Below, piece by piece: positions 47,722 to 56,651 of a DNA stretch of 64,000 bases (positions are counted from its first letter, which is position 1; every line of letters starts with the position of its first letter). The position numbers and the translations under genes were made by a program. Below the pieces are notes generated by a model, which was given only the letters and a program-made list of their open reading frames with translations, ran no database searches and had not been told where the DNA came from. The stretch comes from Novosphingobium sp. Gsoil 351 (GTDB lineage Bacteria > Pseudomonadota > Alphaproteobacteria > Sphingomonadales > Sphingomonadaceae): the NCBI RefSeq assembly GCF_009707465.1, contig NZ_CP046120.1, positions 2,075,501 to 2,139,500 of the forward strand, read 5' to 3'.

Positions 47722-48069
47722 TCAAGCCGCCGTTGGTGAATCCCGGATGAACCGTTCGGGATTCGGGACGTCCAGTTCGACGATCCACAGGTCGTCGTCC
47801 TGGGCCGCGCGCCGGGTCAGATATTCATCGAATTCCGTTTTATTTTCAGGGTCTTGAGTGCGATTGAGGGTCCATGCGCGGATGCCGTCCGGTTGCGGCA
47901 TTCGTTCGTAAAGCGTCGGATTCGTTCGTGAATCCCGCAGGACAAGCAAGATTGTTCCAGCGTCGCGCTCGCCCTTGGCGATGATCGTGGCGAAGCCACC
48001 AGCGCCCGCGACTCGCCGCATCAGCCCCGCCACTTCGAGGTGCGTCGGCAGCCGCGCCTCCTCGCTCAC
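47722..48069 (-). CDS. DUF1491 family protein
   Basis: A 115-residue protein of an alphaproteobacterial family of unknown function. Matching features: RLPTHLEVAGLMRRVAGAGG, AGTILLVLRD, LYERMPQPDGIRAW and DDDLWIVELDVPNPERF. GTG 48069 overlaps the thioesterase stop (GTGA), so it is the third gene of ptsN-thioesterase-DUF1491. No catalytic residues are obvious. The 193 bases between it and the next minus-strand gene hold nothing I recognise. Confidence 0.85.
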   Translation of the reverse strand: MSEEARLPTHLEVAGLMRRVAGAGGFATIIAKGERDAGTILLVLRDSRTNPTLYERMPQPDGIRAWTLNRTQDPENKTEFDEYLTRRAAQDDDLWIVELDVPNPERFIRDSPTAA

Positions 48070-48596
48070 TCAGAATAGCCCGCCGCGTATCCGGGCAGGC
48101 CAGAGAGGCCAATATGCGAGCGCATGAAGGTCCCGGTGCCGCGGCCGATCATTTCGCCCTCCTCGTCGGTCAGCCAGGCCTCGGCGACCAGCACACGCCG
48201 CCGCCCGCTGATCCAGCGGCCCTGCGCGACCACATCGCCCGCACGGACCGGGCGGGTGAAGTGGAGGTTGAACGACGTGGTCAGCAGGAAGCGGTCGGTG
48301 ACCAGAGTGTTGGCGGCATAGAACGCCGCATCGTCGAGCATCTTGAAATAGATCGTGCCGTGCGCGGCGCCCGCGGCGTGAAAGGTTTCGGGCGTGATCG
48401 CGAAATCGATCCGCGCGCGGCCTTCGTCCGCGATGCTCATCGTCGAGCGGAAGATCCGGTTGATCGGCGCGCTGGCGTAGAGCCGCTCAAGCGCGCGGTA
48501 GTGAAACCCCGCGCCGCCCTGTTCGCCAGCGCGGCCTTGCGGATCCGGCGGCGTCGCGGTCGATGGCCCTAAGCCGCCCTGGTCAGGCGGCGTCAC
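48066..48596 (-). CDS. PaaI-type hotdog thioesterase
   Basis: A 176-residue protein; the hotdog fold spans about 35-165. AAGAAHGTIYFKMLDDAAFYAA is the long helix with the HGG-like catalytic region (here HGT), then LLTTSFNLHFTRPVRAGDVV. The first 30 residues are Pro/Gly-rich and may not be translated; an internal start cannot be ruled out. GTG 48596 overlaps ptsN by 14 bases. The acyl-CoA substrate is unknown. Confidence 0.82.
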   Translation of the reverse strand: MTPPDQGGLGPSTATPPDPQGRAGEQGGAGFHYRALERLYASAPINRIFRSTMSIADEGRARIDFAITPETFHAAGAAHGTIYFKMLDDAAFYAANTLVTDRFLLTTSFNLHFTRPVRAGDVVAQGRWISGRRRVLVAEAWLTDEEGEMIGRGTGTFMRSHIGLSGLPGYAAGYSE

Positions 48597-49044
48597 GGTC
48601 GATTACATTGCAGAGTAGGCCGTAGATCGCCTCGGCATCGGGCGCGGCCTCCAGATTGGCACGCATCCGCTCGTCGCGCATCATCCGGCTGATCGCGGCG
48701 AGCGCCTGAAGATGCGAAGCGCCGCCCTGATCGGGCGAGAGCAGGCCGAAGACCAACCCCACCGGCATGCCGTCGGCAGCCTCGAACGCGACCGGGGCAT
48801 CGAGCCGAAGAAATGCCGCGACTGGCTCGGCCACCCCCGCAATCCGCGCATGCGGACTGGCCACACCACGGCCGAAGCCGGTACTTCCCAGCCGCTCACG
48901 CTCCTCGATCCGCTCAAGCACGTCGCCACGATCGAGACCGTAGACCGCTGCGAAGCGATCCGCGAGCGCGCCGAGCACCTGCGCCTTGTCGGTCACGCGC
49001 AAGGTCGCCACCGCGTCAGGTTCGAGTTGGAAAAGATGGGCCAT
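48583..49044 (-). CDS. ptsN: Nitrogen-regulatory PTS EIIA protein (PtsN)
   Basis: A 153-residue EIIA-Ntr domain of the regulatory phosphotransferase system (EI-Ntr, NPr, EIIA-Ntr). The phosphorylated His is His65 in GVASPHARI, in the usual context after GSTGFGRG. The system links nitrogen and carbon state to potassium transport and other targets. It is upstream of the thioesterase and downstream of hpf, as in many proteobacteria where hpf-ptsN are near rpoN; rpoN itself is not here. Confidence 0.93.
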   Translation of the reverse strand: MAHLFQLEPDAVATLRVTDKAQVLGALADRFAAVYGLDRGDVLERIEERERLGSTGFGRGVASPHARIAGVAEPVAAFLRLDAPVAFEAADGMPVGLVFGLLSPDQGGASHLQALAAISRMMRDERMRANLEAAPDAEAIYGLLCNVIDRDAA

Positions 49045-49186
49045 GGACAGTTCGCTTCAATCAGCCGTTCAGCGGCCGCAACCATCGCAACGCGCGAGTG
49101 CGCCGGCCAGCGCCGCGCCATCGCGCCTCAGGATGTTTCCGGTCTCGCGGCTTCCGGCAGCAACCCCGCCAACAAGCGAGGTTCGG

Positions 49187-49762
49187 TCAGCGCGGTTCGA
49201 CCCAGCCGATCGAGCCATCGCCCCGCCGATAGACCATATTATGCAGCCCGGTTCCAGCATTTTTGAACAACAGGGCGTTGGTGTTGCGCAAGTCGAGCAT
49301 CATCACCGCGTTGCCCACGGTGGCCTCGGGCACATCGACCTTGGTCTCGGCGATCACCAGCGGAGCATCGCCTGCTTCATCGGCGTCGTCGGCGCCGTCG
49401 AACACGGTATAGGCGGCCTCTTCCTCGCGTGCGGCCACCGCCGTCTGGCCATGGTGATCCTTGAGGCGGCGCTTGTAGCGGCGCAGCTGGGTCTCGATCT
49501 TGTCGGCCGCCTGATCGAGCGCCTGGTGGGCGTCTTGCGCTATCGCGTGGCCCTTGAGGATCAGGCCCTGCATCACGTGGGTGACGATGTCGCAGCGAAA
49601 CGCGCCCTGTGGAGCCTTGCCCAGCGTGACCTGCGACGACAGGGCGCGCGAGAAATGCTTTTCGACTATGCCCGTCAAGCGCTCTTCGGCGTGCCCCTGC
49701 AATGCCGAGCCGGTGGCGATCTGGTGTCCCGAAACGCGGATATCCATCGTTTTTGTCTCCAT
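49187..49762 (-). CDS. hpf: Ribosome hibernation promoting factor, long form
   Basis: A 191-residue protein. The N-terminal ribosome-binding domain (DIRVSGHQIATGSAL to RYKRRLKDHHG) is followed by a linker and the C-terminal dimerisation domain (NAVMMLDLRNTNALLFKNAG, MVYRRGDGSIGWVEP), so it should form 100S ribosome dimers. AGGAGG lies six bases before ATG 49762, deciding the start over the ATG five codons later. The 142 bases between it and ptsN hold no gene. Confidence 0.94.
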   Translation of the reverse strand: METKTMDIRVSGHQIATGSALQGHAEERLTGIVEKHFSRALSSQVTLGKAPQGAFRCDIVTHVMQGLILKGHAIAQDAHQALDQAADKIETQLRRYKRRLKDHHGQTAVAAREEEAAYTVFDGADDADEAGDAPLVIAETKVDVPEATVGNAVMMLDLRNTNALLFKNAGTGLHNMVYRRGDGSIGWVEPR

Positions 49763-49791
49763 TTGCGGCCTCCTGGCGGGGCTGCTTGAGG

Positions 49792-50481
49792 TCAACGCGC
49801 CGAGAGCCATAACGGCGCGGCAAGCGTGGCGACGAAAGCGGCATGGCGGGCGAGTTCGCCCTCGCTCGCGGTATGCGGACGCGGTGCGCGGAACACGCGC
49901 TGGCGCTGGGTGATGGCCGAACTCGAAGCGTCGTTGGCGGCAGCCTCGGCCACCAGTCCCAGCCCGATCTGACGCCCTCCGGTCAGCTCGACGTAGAGCT
50001 GCGCGAGCAGCTCGGCATCGAGCAGCGCGCCGTGCTTGACCCGGTGGCTGCGATCGATCCCATAGCGGCTGCACAGCGCGTCGAGGCTCAGCTTGGCGCC
50101 AGGATGGCGGACCTTGGCCAGCGCGACGGTGTCGATCATCCGGGTACGGCAGACCGGGTCCATCGCGCACAGGCTGAGTTCCATGTTGAGGAAACCGAAA
50201 TCGAACCCGGCGTTGTGCGCGACGAGCTTGGCGTCGCCGAGGAATTCGATCAGCTCGGCCGCCTTTTCGGGGAACGGCGGCTTGTCCGAGAGAAACACAT
50301 CGGAAAGCCCGTGGACCGCCTCGGCCCCCGCGGGCATCGAACGGCCCGGGTTGAAATAGGCATGATAGGTGCGCCCGGTCGGAACCCGATTGATCATTTC
50401 GATGCAGCCGATCTCGACCAGCCGGTCCCCGCCTTGCGGATCGAGCCCGGTGGTTTCGGTATCGAAGATGATTTCGCGCAT
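49792..50481 (-). CDS. dnaQ: DNA polymerase III epsilon subunit (proofreading exonuclease)
   Basis: A 229-residue DEDDh 3'-5' exonuclease. Exo I is FDTETTGLD (residues about 6-14), exo II is AHNAGFDFGFLN (about 88-99), and exo III is HGALLDAELLAQLY with the catalytic His/Asp (about 150-163). The C-terminal part (from about 175) should bind the alpha subunit. It is divergent from nothing; coaE is upstream on the same strand, 42 bases away. Its place near the origin is conserved in alphaproteobacteria. Confidence 0.95.
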   Translation of the reverse strand: MREIIFDTETTGLDPQGGDRLVEIGCIEMINRVPTGRTYHAYFNPGRSMPAGAEAVHGLSDVFLSDKPPFPEKAAELIEFLGDAKLVAHNAGFDFGFLNMELSLCAMDPVCRTRMIDTVALAKVRHPGAKLSLDALCSRYGIDRSHRVKHGALLDAELLAQLYVELTGGRQIGLGLVAEAAANDASSSAITQRQRVFRAPRPHTASEGELARHAAFVATLAAPLWLSAR

Positions 50482-50522
50482 TGGTGAACTCTATATCGAC
50501 CCGACGGGCGCGGCTGGCAAGC

Positions 50523-51137
50523 CTACTTGGGCGGCGGCCATGGCCCATTTTCGCGCAAATGCGCCACGAGCGCGTCGATTTGAGCGCGGGTCTCGCCCAC
50601 CTGCACCCCGGTATCGATCACGAAATCGGCGCGCGCGCGCTTTTCGCCATCGGGCACCTGGAGCGCCAGGATCTTCTCGAACTTCTCGATGCTCATCCCG
50701 GGCCGGGCGAGGACGCGTTCGCGCTGGATTGGGCCGGGGGCGGAGACCACCGCCACCGCGTCGAGGCCGTGCTGGCCGGTCTTCTCGTAAAGCAAGGGAA
50801 TGTCGAACACGATGAGGGGCGCTTCGGCGTTGTCGGCGAGGAACGTGCGGCGCATTTCGGCGACTTCGGGATGGACGATGGATTCGAGGAGCTTGAGCTT
50901 GTCAGGATGGCCGAACACCGCCGCTCCCAGCTTCTGACGGTCTACGCCCAGCGCACCGGTCGTACCCGGAAAGGCACGTTCGATCGGGGCGAGACAAGCG
51001 CCGTCCGGCCCTTGCAACTCATGCACCGCGGCATCGGCGTCGAACACCGGCACCCCCAGCTCGCGCAGCATCCCCGCCACCGCCGACTTGCCCATCCCGA
51101 TCGAGCCGGTAAGGCCAAGGATGAACGGCTTGCTCAT
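50523..51137 (-). CDS. coaE: Dephospho-CoA kinase
   Basis: A 204-residue P-loop kinase for the last step of CoA synthesis. The N-terminal ILGLTGSIGMGKSAVAGML holds the Walker A (about 8-15); VFDADAAVHEL is the substrate-binding DAD region; VFDIPLLYE is the Walker-B-like strand. The ATG overlaps the aroE stop (ATGA 51134-51137). Together with coaBC and panC the window carries three steps of CoA synthesis. Confidence 0.95.
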   Translation of the reverse strand: MSKPFILGLTGSIGMGKSAVAGMLRELGVPVFDADAAVHELQGPDGACLAPIERAFPGTTGALGVDRQKLGAAVFGHPDKLKLLESIVHPEVAEMRRTFLADNAEAPLIVFDIPLLYEKTGQHGLDAVAVVSAPGPIQRERVLARPGMSIEKFEKILALQVPDGEKRARADFVIDTGVQVGETRAQIDALVAHLRENGPWPPPK

Positions 51138-51958
51138 GCGGTAAGAAGGGCGCGGAGTTCGGCATCGTGCTCGCGCGGGGCAGGCTGGCCGAAGAATTTT
51201 TCGAAGGCTGCGGCGGCTTGTCCGATCAGCATGGCGAGACCGTCCACGGTGCGCAACCCAAGCGCATGGGCGGCTTTCAGCAATTCGGTTTCGAGAGGCG
51301 CATAGACCATGTCGAAAACCACCAACGCGGGGTTGGCCAGATTGTCGATGATGGCCTGAGGTAAATCATCTTTGCCGGACATGCCCAGCGAGGTCGCGTT
51401 GATGATGACTTCGGCGCACTGGATATTGAGTGGATCCTCCAATGGTCTCGCGCAACCGCCCAGCCCAAACTCGTCGAGCAAGGACGATCCCAGCTCATGA
51501 TTGCGCGCCGAGCTGTAGACAGTTGCCACCCCCCGCCGTTTGCATGCGGCGAAGGCCGCCCGCGCCGCGCCGCCCGTGCCGAGAATACACACGGTGCTGC
51601 CCGCCGGCATCAAGTTGACGGGCAGGGCCGCCAGAATGCCGGCAATGTCCGTGTTGGTCGCCGAGAGCCGCGCGGAGGTGGGGAAGACCGTGTTCACAGC
51701 CCCGGCCGAACAGGCTGGCTGGTCCAGATTGTCGACAAGCGCGATGCTTGTGACCTTGTGCGGAATCGTGATGTTGCATCCCCGCCAGTCCGCGTCTCCG
51801 CGCCTCCGCGCAAAATAGTCGGCCAGCTCGTCTGCCCCCACGTTACAGGCGCGATATTCCGCGTCGATCCCGAGCTTCTTCAGCCAGAAGTTATGGATCA
51901 GCGGCGACTTGGAGTGCGCGATCGGATCGCCGACCACCTCGGCATAAGGGCGACCCAT
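51134..51958 (-). CDS. aroE: Shikimate dehydrogenase
   Basis: A 274-residue NADPH enzyme reducing 3-dehydroshikimate. The shikimate-binding SKSPLIHNFWL is at about 14-24; catalytic Lys is in NITIPHKV (about 64-71); the NADP Rossmann motif is CILGTGGAARAA (about 128-139); NATSLGM is also present. ATG 51958 overlaps the maf stop by one base (TGATG). Several stretches around 51400-51750 look less GC-rich than the neighbours, but I did not measure this. Confidence 0.94.
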   Translation of the reverse strand: MGRPYAEVVGDPIAHSKSPLIHNFWLKKLGIDAEYRACNVGADELADYFARRRGDADWRGCNITIPHKVTSIALVDNLDQPACSAGAVNTVFPTSARLSATNTDIAGILAALPVNLMPAGSTVCILGTGGAARAAFAACKRRGVATVYSSARNHELGSSLLDEFGLGGCARPLEDPLNIQCAEVIINATSLGMSGKDDLPQAIIDNLANPALVVFDMVYAPLETELLKAAHALGLRTVDGLAMLIGQAAAAFEKFFGQPAPREHDAELRALLTA

Positions 51959-52542
51959 CAGCCCAGCTCGCCATGATCTCGTAGTGCGCTCAAAAGCGGC
52001 AGCAGCGGCATGCCCAGCACGGTGAAGTGGCTGCCCTCGACGCGTTCGAACAGCTGCACTCCGCGCCCCTCGATCCGGAACACGCCTGCGCAATAGCCGA
52101 CATCGGGCCACTCGGCGGCGAGGTAGCTCTCGATGAAATCCTCGCTAAGTATCCGGACTTGCAGCATTGCAACGTCGCCATGACGCCAAATGCAAGCGCA
52201 GTCGCGCGTCAGCACCGCCGCACTGTGAAGGCGCATGGGCTGGCCCGAGAACAGCCGGAGATGTTCGGCCGCCTCGTCCCGGCTACGGGGCTTGGCGAAA
52301 ATCCGCCCGCAGACTTCGACCAGCGAATCCGAACCCAGCACAAGCCGCCCCGGCGCCGCCGCGCTGCCCGCCAGCGCCTTGGCCTCTGCCAGGATCATCG
52401 CGACTTGGGCGGGAGGAACCGCCACCAGTTCGCGGCGGATCGCGGGTTCGTCGACCGCGGCGGGGCGCGCCTCGAACCCCACGCCTGCGGCCTCGAGCAT
52501 CGCCTTGCGCGAAGCGCTGGCAGAGGCGAGGATGAGCGTCAT
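51958..52542 (-). CDS. maf: Maf family nucleotide pyrophosphatase
   Basis: A 194-residue house-cleaning pyrophosphatase that hydrolyses non-standard or canonical nucleoside triphosphates to monophosphates. The start [19 protein letters not shown] is the signature (S-R-K of the active site); [10 protein letters not shown] carries the catalytic Asp; [17 protein letters not shown] replaces the more common GYAGGYAIQG. It heads the maf-aroE-coaE cluster, 10 bases downstream of the DUF299 gene. Confidence 0.92.
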   Translation of the reverse strand: MTLILASASASRKAMLEAAGVGFEARPAAVDEPAIRRELVAVPPAQVAMILAEAKALAGSAAAPGRLVLGSDSLVEVCGRIFAKPRSRDEAAEHLRLFSGQPMRLHSAAVLTRDCACIWRHGDVAMLQVRILSEDFIESYLAAEWPDVGYCAGVFRIEGRGVQLFERVEGSHFTVLGMPLLPLLSALRDHGELG

Positions 52543-52552
52543 AGCGCCACAC

Positions 52553-53392
52553 TCATATCGGCTTGCTCCCGCCGTCTGCCCCGTCGGACTGGCGCTCGTT
52601 GTAAAGGTTGATCACCGCCGCGGCTGTTTCCTCGATCGAGCGGCGCGAGACATCGATCACCGGCCAGCCGTTATCCGCGAACATCCGCCGCGCATACTGC
52701 ACTTCCTTGGCGACATGGTCGGCATCCACGTAGGCGGTCTCGGGAGCCTGGCCGATCGACAGCAGACGGTTGCGGCGGACCTGCACCAGCCGTTCGGTGG
52801 CGGTGGTCAGACCGACCACCAGCGGGCGGCGCAAGCTGAACAGCGCCGCCGGCGGCGGGCTTTCGACGACGATCGGGATGTTCGCGGTCTTGTACCCGCG
52901 GTTGGCGAGGTAGATCGAGGTCGGGGTCTTCGACGAACGCGAGACTCCGGCCAGCACGATGTCGGCGGCTTCCCAGTTCTCCCAGTTGACCCCGTCGTCG
53001 TGGGCGATGGTGAACTGGATCGCCTCGACCCGCGCGAAATAGGCGGCATCCATCGCATGCTGGCGGCCGGGACGAACTTTGGCGCGCTGGCCGAGCAGGC
53101 CTTCGAGCGCCGCGTTCACCGCGTCGAGCGCCGCCACCGCGGGCAGGCCCAACGCGGCGCATTTGGCCTCCACCCGCTCGCGCATCCCGCCATCGACCAG
53201 GGTGAACAGCACCAGCCCCGGATTGGCGGATATTTCGGCCATGATCCGGTCGAGGTGTTGCTGCGAACGGACCATCGGCCAGAAGTGGCGGATGACTTCG
53301 GCATCGTCGAACTGGGCGAGCGCGGCCTTGGCGATCATCTCCAGCGTCTCGCCGGTAGAGTCGGACAGCAAGTGGAGATGAATCCGGTTCAC
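52553..53392 (-). CDS. Bifunctional kinase/pyrophosphorylase regulatory protein (DUF299)
   Basis: A 279-residue DUF299 protein; characterised members regulate PPDK or PEP synthetase by ADP-dependent phosphorylation and Pi-dependent dephosphorylation. It starts [20 protein letters not shown]; the P-loop-like [20 protein letters not shown] is at about 150-169. GTG 53392 is chosen; the frame runs up to 53626 but those 78 residues would come from the origin region. The target kinase is not in the window. In Caulobacter and Rickettsia the DUF299 gene lies next to hemE at the replication origin. Confidence 0.92.
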   Translation of the reverse strand: MNRIHLHLLSDSTGETLEMIAKAALAQFDDAEVIRHFWPMVRSQQHLDRIMAEISANPGLVLFTLVDGGMRERVEAKCAALGLPAVAALDAVNAALEGLLGQRAKVRPGRQHAMDAAYFARVEAIQFTIAHDDGVNWENWEAADIVLAGVSRSSKTPTSIYLANRGYKTANIPIVVESPPPAALFSLRRPLVVGLTTATERLVQVRRNRLLSIGQAPETAYVDADHVAKEVQYARRMFADNGWPVIDVSRRSIEETAAAVINLYNERQSDGADGGSKPI

Positions 53393-53717
53393 CGGCCCTG
53401 CTATGGCGCAGGCCAAAGCCTGTGGAAAGCCATGCCACAAGCCCGTGGGCGGATCGGGGGACAATCCGGGTTGGCCGATCCGTTCGTCCAACGAGTCCTC
53501 GTCGCCGCGATTCCCCAACAGGCCGCCGGCGTTCCCCACAGGCTGGGGATAAGGCGGACAGCTTTGCTTTGACTCGGCCCGCGCGGCGAGTCGGGGCTTG
53601 CATTTTGGCCGGGTCCGCGTGAACAACTAAGGGATGGCGTCGCCGTCCCCGCTATCCACACCCCATCAGACTCCATCATCCATATATTCTCTTTTATTTT
53701 GATTCAGGGATGACCCG
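53393..53717. other. Probable chromosomal replication origin (oriC)
   Basis: The only gene-free gap over 300 bases, between divergent DUF299 and hemE, the place of the Caulobacter origin. DnaA-box-like 9-mers (consensus TTATCCACA) are CTATCCACA at 53652 and, inverted, TGGGGATAA at 53544, each with one mismatch; weaker ones are at 53532 (TTCCCCACA) and 53421 (TGTGGAAAG). Six GANTC (CcrM) sites start at 53493, 53509, 53571, 53588, 53669 and 53701; about 1.3 are expected by chance. An AT-rich tract, 53682-53705, may be the unwinding element. These are sequence observations; origin function is inferred from them plus synteny. Confidence 0.75.
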
Positions 53718-54746
53718 ATGCCCGGCCTCCTGCTCGATACCTTGAACGGTGCCAACCGCGCCGAGCGACCGGTCTGGCTGATGCGCCAGGCGGGCCGCTA
53801 TTTGCCCGAATATCGCGCCCTGCGCGCGCAGAAGGGCGGGTTTCTCAACCTGGTCGAGGACAGCGACGCCGCGGCCGAGATCACCCTCCAGCCGATCCGC
53901 CGGTTCGGGTTCGACGGGGCGATCCTGTTCTCGGACATCCTGATCGTGCCCTATGCGATGGGCCAGAACCTGGAGTTCCTCGTTGGCGAGGGTCCGCGCC
54001 TGTCGCCGCCGCTGGTCGATCGCGCGCTCGAGGACTTGCGCGCGGTGCCCGAGCGCTTCGCGCCGATCTACGAGACCGTCCGCAAGACCCGCGCCGGGCT
54101 GGGCGCCGACCGCACGCTGCTGGGCTTCGCGGGCAGCCCGTGGACCGTGGCGACCTACATGGTCGCGGGTGAGGGAAGCCGCGATCACCACGCCACCCGC
54201 GCGCTTGCCTATCGCGACCCGGCGGCTTTTCAGGCGATCATCGATGCGATCGTAGAGGTCACGCTCGAATACCTCGCCGGACAAATCGCGGCTGGGGCCG
54301 AGGCGGTGCAACTGTTCGACAGCTGGTCGGGAAGCCTCGCGCCCGCCGAGTTCGAACGCTGGGTCATCGCCCCGACCGCGCGGCTCGCCGCGGCGCTACG
54401 CCAGCGGTTTCCGCAGGTGCCGGTGATCGGCTTTCCCAAGGGCGCCGGCGCCAAGCTCGCAGCCTATGCGCGCGAGACCGGCGTATCGGCGGTGGGGCTC
54501 GACGAGACGATCGACCCGGTTTGGGCGCATCGCGAGCTGCCCGAGGGCATGCCGGTGCAAGGCTGCTTCGATCCGGTGCTGCTCGAAGCGGGTGGACCGA
54601 TGATCGAAGTCCGCGCCCGCGCGATCCTCGATGCGCTGGCCGGACGTCCGCATGTGTTCAACTTGGGTCACGGTATTGGCCAGCATACGCCGATCGAGCA
54701 TGTCGAGCAGCTCCTCGGCGTGGTTCGCAGCTGGCGGGCCAGCTAG
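53718..54746 (+). CDS. hemE: Uroporphyrinogen decarboxylase
   Basis: A 342-residue enzyme converting uroporphyrinogen III to coproporphyrinogen III in haem synthesis. The signature RPVWLMRQAGRYLPEYR is at about 15-31, with ILFSDILIVPYAMG (catalytic Asp) and GFAGSPWTVATYM following. ATG 53718 has AGGGA seven bases upstream. The start borders the putative origin, as in Caulobacter. It is followed 11 bases later by hemJ, another haem gene. Confidence 0.95.
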   Translation: MPGLLLDTLNGANRAERPVWLMRQAGRYLPEYRALRAQKGGFLNLVEDSDAAAEITLQPIRRFGFDGAILFSDILIVPYAMGQNLEFLVGEGPRLSPPLVDRALEDLRAVPERFAPIYETVRKTRAGLGADRTLLGFAGSPWTVATYMVAGEGSRDHHATRALAYRDPAAFQAIIDAIVEVTLEYLAGQIAAGAEAVQLFDSWSGSLAPAEFERWVIAPTARLAAALRQRFPQVPVIGFPKGAGAKLAAYARETGVSAVGLDETIDPVWAHRELPEGMPVQGCFDPVLLEAGGPMIEVRARAILDALAGRPHVFNLGHGIGQHTPIEHVEQLLGVVRSWRAS

Positions 54747-54757
54747 GTGTCGGCGCC

Positions 54758-55201
54758 ATGGATTGGGTACTCGGCATGACGTATCTCTGGCTCAAGGCCG
54801 GGCATGTGATCTTCGTGATCTTCTGGATGGCGGGGCTGTTCATGCTTCCGCGCTATTTCGTCTATCATCAGGAGAGCGCTCCCGGATCGCCCGAGAGCGC
54901 GCTGTGGGTGACGCGCGAGGCCAAGCTGCTGCGCATCATCCTGTGGCCTGCGCTGACGCTTGTGTGGCTCCTGGGACTGGCATTGGCAATCACGACGGGG
55001 GCGTTCGGGCAAGGCTGGTTCCATGCCAAGCTTGCCTTCGTCCTGGCGCTGACTGCGTACCATGTGTGGCTGGCCGGTTACGCCGCGGCGCTGGCCAGGG
55101 GCGAACGCAAGTTGAGCGGCAAGCGGCTGCGCCTGCTCAACGAAGTGCCGGGGATCGCCGCGGCGCTGATCGTGATACTGGTTATCGTCCGCCCGTTCTG
55201 A
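54758..55201 (+). CDS. hemJ: Protoporphyrinogen oxidase HemJ
   Basis: A 147-residue four-helix membrane protein of the HemJ/YP_ family, replacing HemG/HemY for oxidation of protoporphyrinogen IX. Conserved features: WLKAGHVIFVIFWMAGLFMLPR with the His near residue 16, HAKLAFVLALTAYH, and RLLNEVPGIAA near the end. ATG 54758 is the first good start after hemE. Location next to hemE supports the function. Confidence 0.87.
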   Translation: MDWVLGMTYLWLKAGHVIFVIFWMAGLFMLPRYFVYHQESAPGSPESALWVTREAKLLRIILWPALTLVWLLGLALAITTGAFGQGWFHAKLAFVLALTAYHVWLAGYAAALARGERKLSGKRLRLLNEVPGIAAALIVILVIVRPF

Positions 55202-55215
55202 GCGGCCGTGCCCGA

Positions 55216-55244
55216 TTGACTTGATCCGTTGCGCCGCTTATCTG
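55216..55244 (+). promoter_or_regulatory. Possible rho promoter
   Basis: TTGACT (55216-55221) and TATCTG (55239-55244) are separated by 17 bases; the -35 is a good match to the sigma-70 consensus and the -10 a moderate one. It lies 111 bases before the rho ATG, placing a roughly 100-base leader upstream of it. No experimental support is visible. Confidence 0.45.
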
Positions 55245-55262
55245 AACGGCCTCTCCTCCGGT

Positions 55263-55297
55263 AGCGGACGGCGGCCCAGCCCCGTCCAGGGTCCGCT
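55263..55297 (+). promoter_or_regulatory. Hairpin-forming leader before rho
   Basis: AGCGGAC (55263-55269) can pair with GTCCGCT (55291-55297), which is followed by TTCTCC. Inside it, GGACGG (55266-55271) can instead pair with CCGTCC (55282-55287). The two stems exclude each other, as in attenuators. rho is often autoregulated by premature termination in its leader; whether that applies here is inference. Confidence 0.4.
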
Positions 55298-55354
55298 TTC
55301 TCCAAGCCCCTAGACCTTCCGCCGGCCATGTCACGCCTACCCGGAATCTTCAGC

Positions 55355-56611
55355 ATGCATCTCAAAGACCTCAAGAAAATGACTCCGGCCGATCTCGTCG
55401 AGATGGCCGAGGAACTCGGCGTCGAGGGCGCTTCGACCATGCGCCGCCAGGACATCATGTTCGGCATTCTCAAGGAAGTCGCCGAGGATGGCGAGCAGAT
55501 CATGGGCGAGGGCACGATCGAGGTGCTGTCGGACGGTTTCGGATTCCTGCGCAGCCCGCAGGCCAATTACCTTGCCGGACCCGACGACATCTACGTTTCG
55601 CCCAACCAGGTCCGCAAGTTCGGGCTGCGCACCGGCGACACAGTCGAGGGCGAGATCCGAGCGCCGAAGGACGGCGAGCGTTATTTCGCGCTGACCAAGC
55701 TGATCGCAGTCAATTTCGACGATCCGGAAGCCGTTCGGCATCGCGTCAACTTCGACAACCTGACCCCGCTCTATCCCGACGAGAAGCTCAGCCTCGATAC
55801 CCTCGACCCGACCGTCAAGGACAAGTCGGCGCGGGTGATCGACATCATCAGCCCCCAGGGCAAGGGTCAGCGCGCGCTGATCGTCGCGCCGCCGCGCACC
55901 GGCAAGACCGTGCTGCTGCAGAACATCGCCAAGGCGATCACCGACAACCATCCCGAGGTGTTCCTGCTCGTCCTGCTGGTCGACGAACGCCCCGAGGAAG
56001 TCACCGACATGCAGCGTTCGGTGAAAGGCGAAGTCATCTCCTCGACCTTCGACGAGCCCGCCACGCGCCATGTCCAGGTCGCCGAGATGGTCATCGAAAA
56101 GGCCAAGCGGCTCGTCGAGCACAAGCGCGACGTCGTCATCCTGCTCGATTCGATCACGCGGCTCGGCCGCGCCTACAACACCGTGGTGCCCAGCTCGGGC
56201 AAGGTTCTGACCGGCGGCGTCGATGCCAACGCGCTCCAGCGGCCCAAGCGGTTCTTCGGCGCCGCACGCAATATCGAAGAGGGCGGCAGCCTGTCGATCA
56301 TCGCCACCGCGCTAATCGATACCGGTAGCCGGATGGACGAGGTGATCTTCGAAGAATTCAAGGGCACCGGCAACTCGGAAATCGTCCTCGACCGCAAGGT
56401 CTCGGACAAGCGCATCTTCCCCGCGCTCGATGTGGGCAAGTCGGGCACACGCAAGGAAGAGCTGCTGGTCGAGAAGGACAAGCTCTCGAAGATGTGGGTG
56501 CTGCGTCGCATCCTCATGCAGATGGGCACGATCGATGCGATGGAGTTCCTCCTCGACAAGATGAAGGATTCCAAGAGCAACGAGGACTTCTTCGCGACGA
56601 TGAACCAGTAG
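55355..56611 (+). CDS. rho: Transcription termination factor Rho
   Basis: A 418-residue hexameric RNA helicase (E. coli Rho 419). The N-terminal RNA-binding domain begins [21 protein letters not shown]; the primary RNA site includes GFGFLRSP; Walker A is [12 protein letters not shown] (about 176-187); Walker B is [14 protein letters not shown]; the R-loop region is RLGRAYN. ATG 55355 is preferred over 55328 because it matches the conserved start. It is the last gene of the hemE-hemJ-rho stretch. Confidence 0.97.
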   Translation: MHLKDLKKMTPADLVEMAEELGVEGASTMRRQDIMFGILKEVAEDGEQIMGEGTIEVLSDGFGFLRSPQANYLAGPDDIYVSPNQVRKFGLRTGDTVEGEIRAPKDGERYFALTKLIAVNFDDPEAVRHRVNFDNLTPLYPDEKLSLDTLDPTVKDKSARVIDIISPQGKGQRALIVAPPRTGKTVLLQNIAKAITDNHPEVFLLVLLVDERPEEVTDMQRSVKGEVISSTFDEPATRHVQVAEMVIEKAKRLVEHKRDVVILLDSITRLGRAYNTVVPSSGKVLTGGVDANALQRPKRFFGAARNIEEGGSLSIIATALIDTGSRMDEVIFEEFKGTGNSEIVLDRKVSDKRIFPALDVGKSGTRKEELLVEKDKLSKMWVLRRILMQMGTIDAMEFLLDKMKDSKSNEDFFATMNQ

Positions 56612-56651
56612 GCGGTTCGCCCGACAGGGGGGCCAGTGCCGGGCCGGGCGA

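Noticed and set aside
47541..47750. Plus-strand 69-codon frame in the gap before the DUF1491 gene
   Set aside because: No ribosome-binding site or recognisable protein; the gap probably holds the promoter of the SleB-type gene.
51134..51958. aroE as a horizontally acquired gene because parts look less GC-rich
   Set aside because: The order maf-aroE-coaE-dnaQ is conserved near the origin in alphaproteobacteria, and the composition change is only an impression, not measured.
56618..56650. GC-rich stem between rho and the SnoaL-like gene as a bidirectional terminator
   Set aside because: CGCCCG pairs with CGGGCG, but there is no T tract on either side and the loop is long; too weak to annotate.
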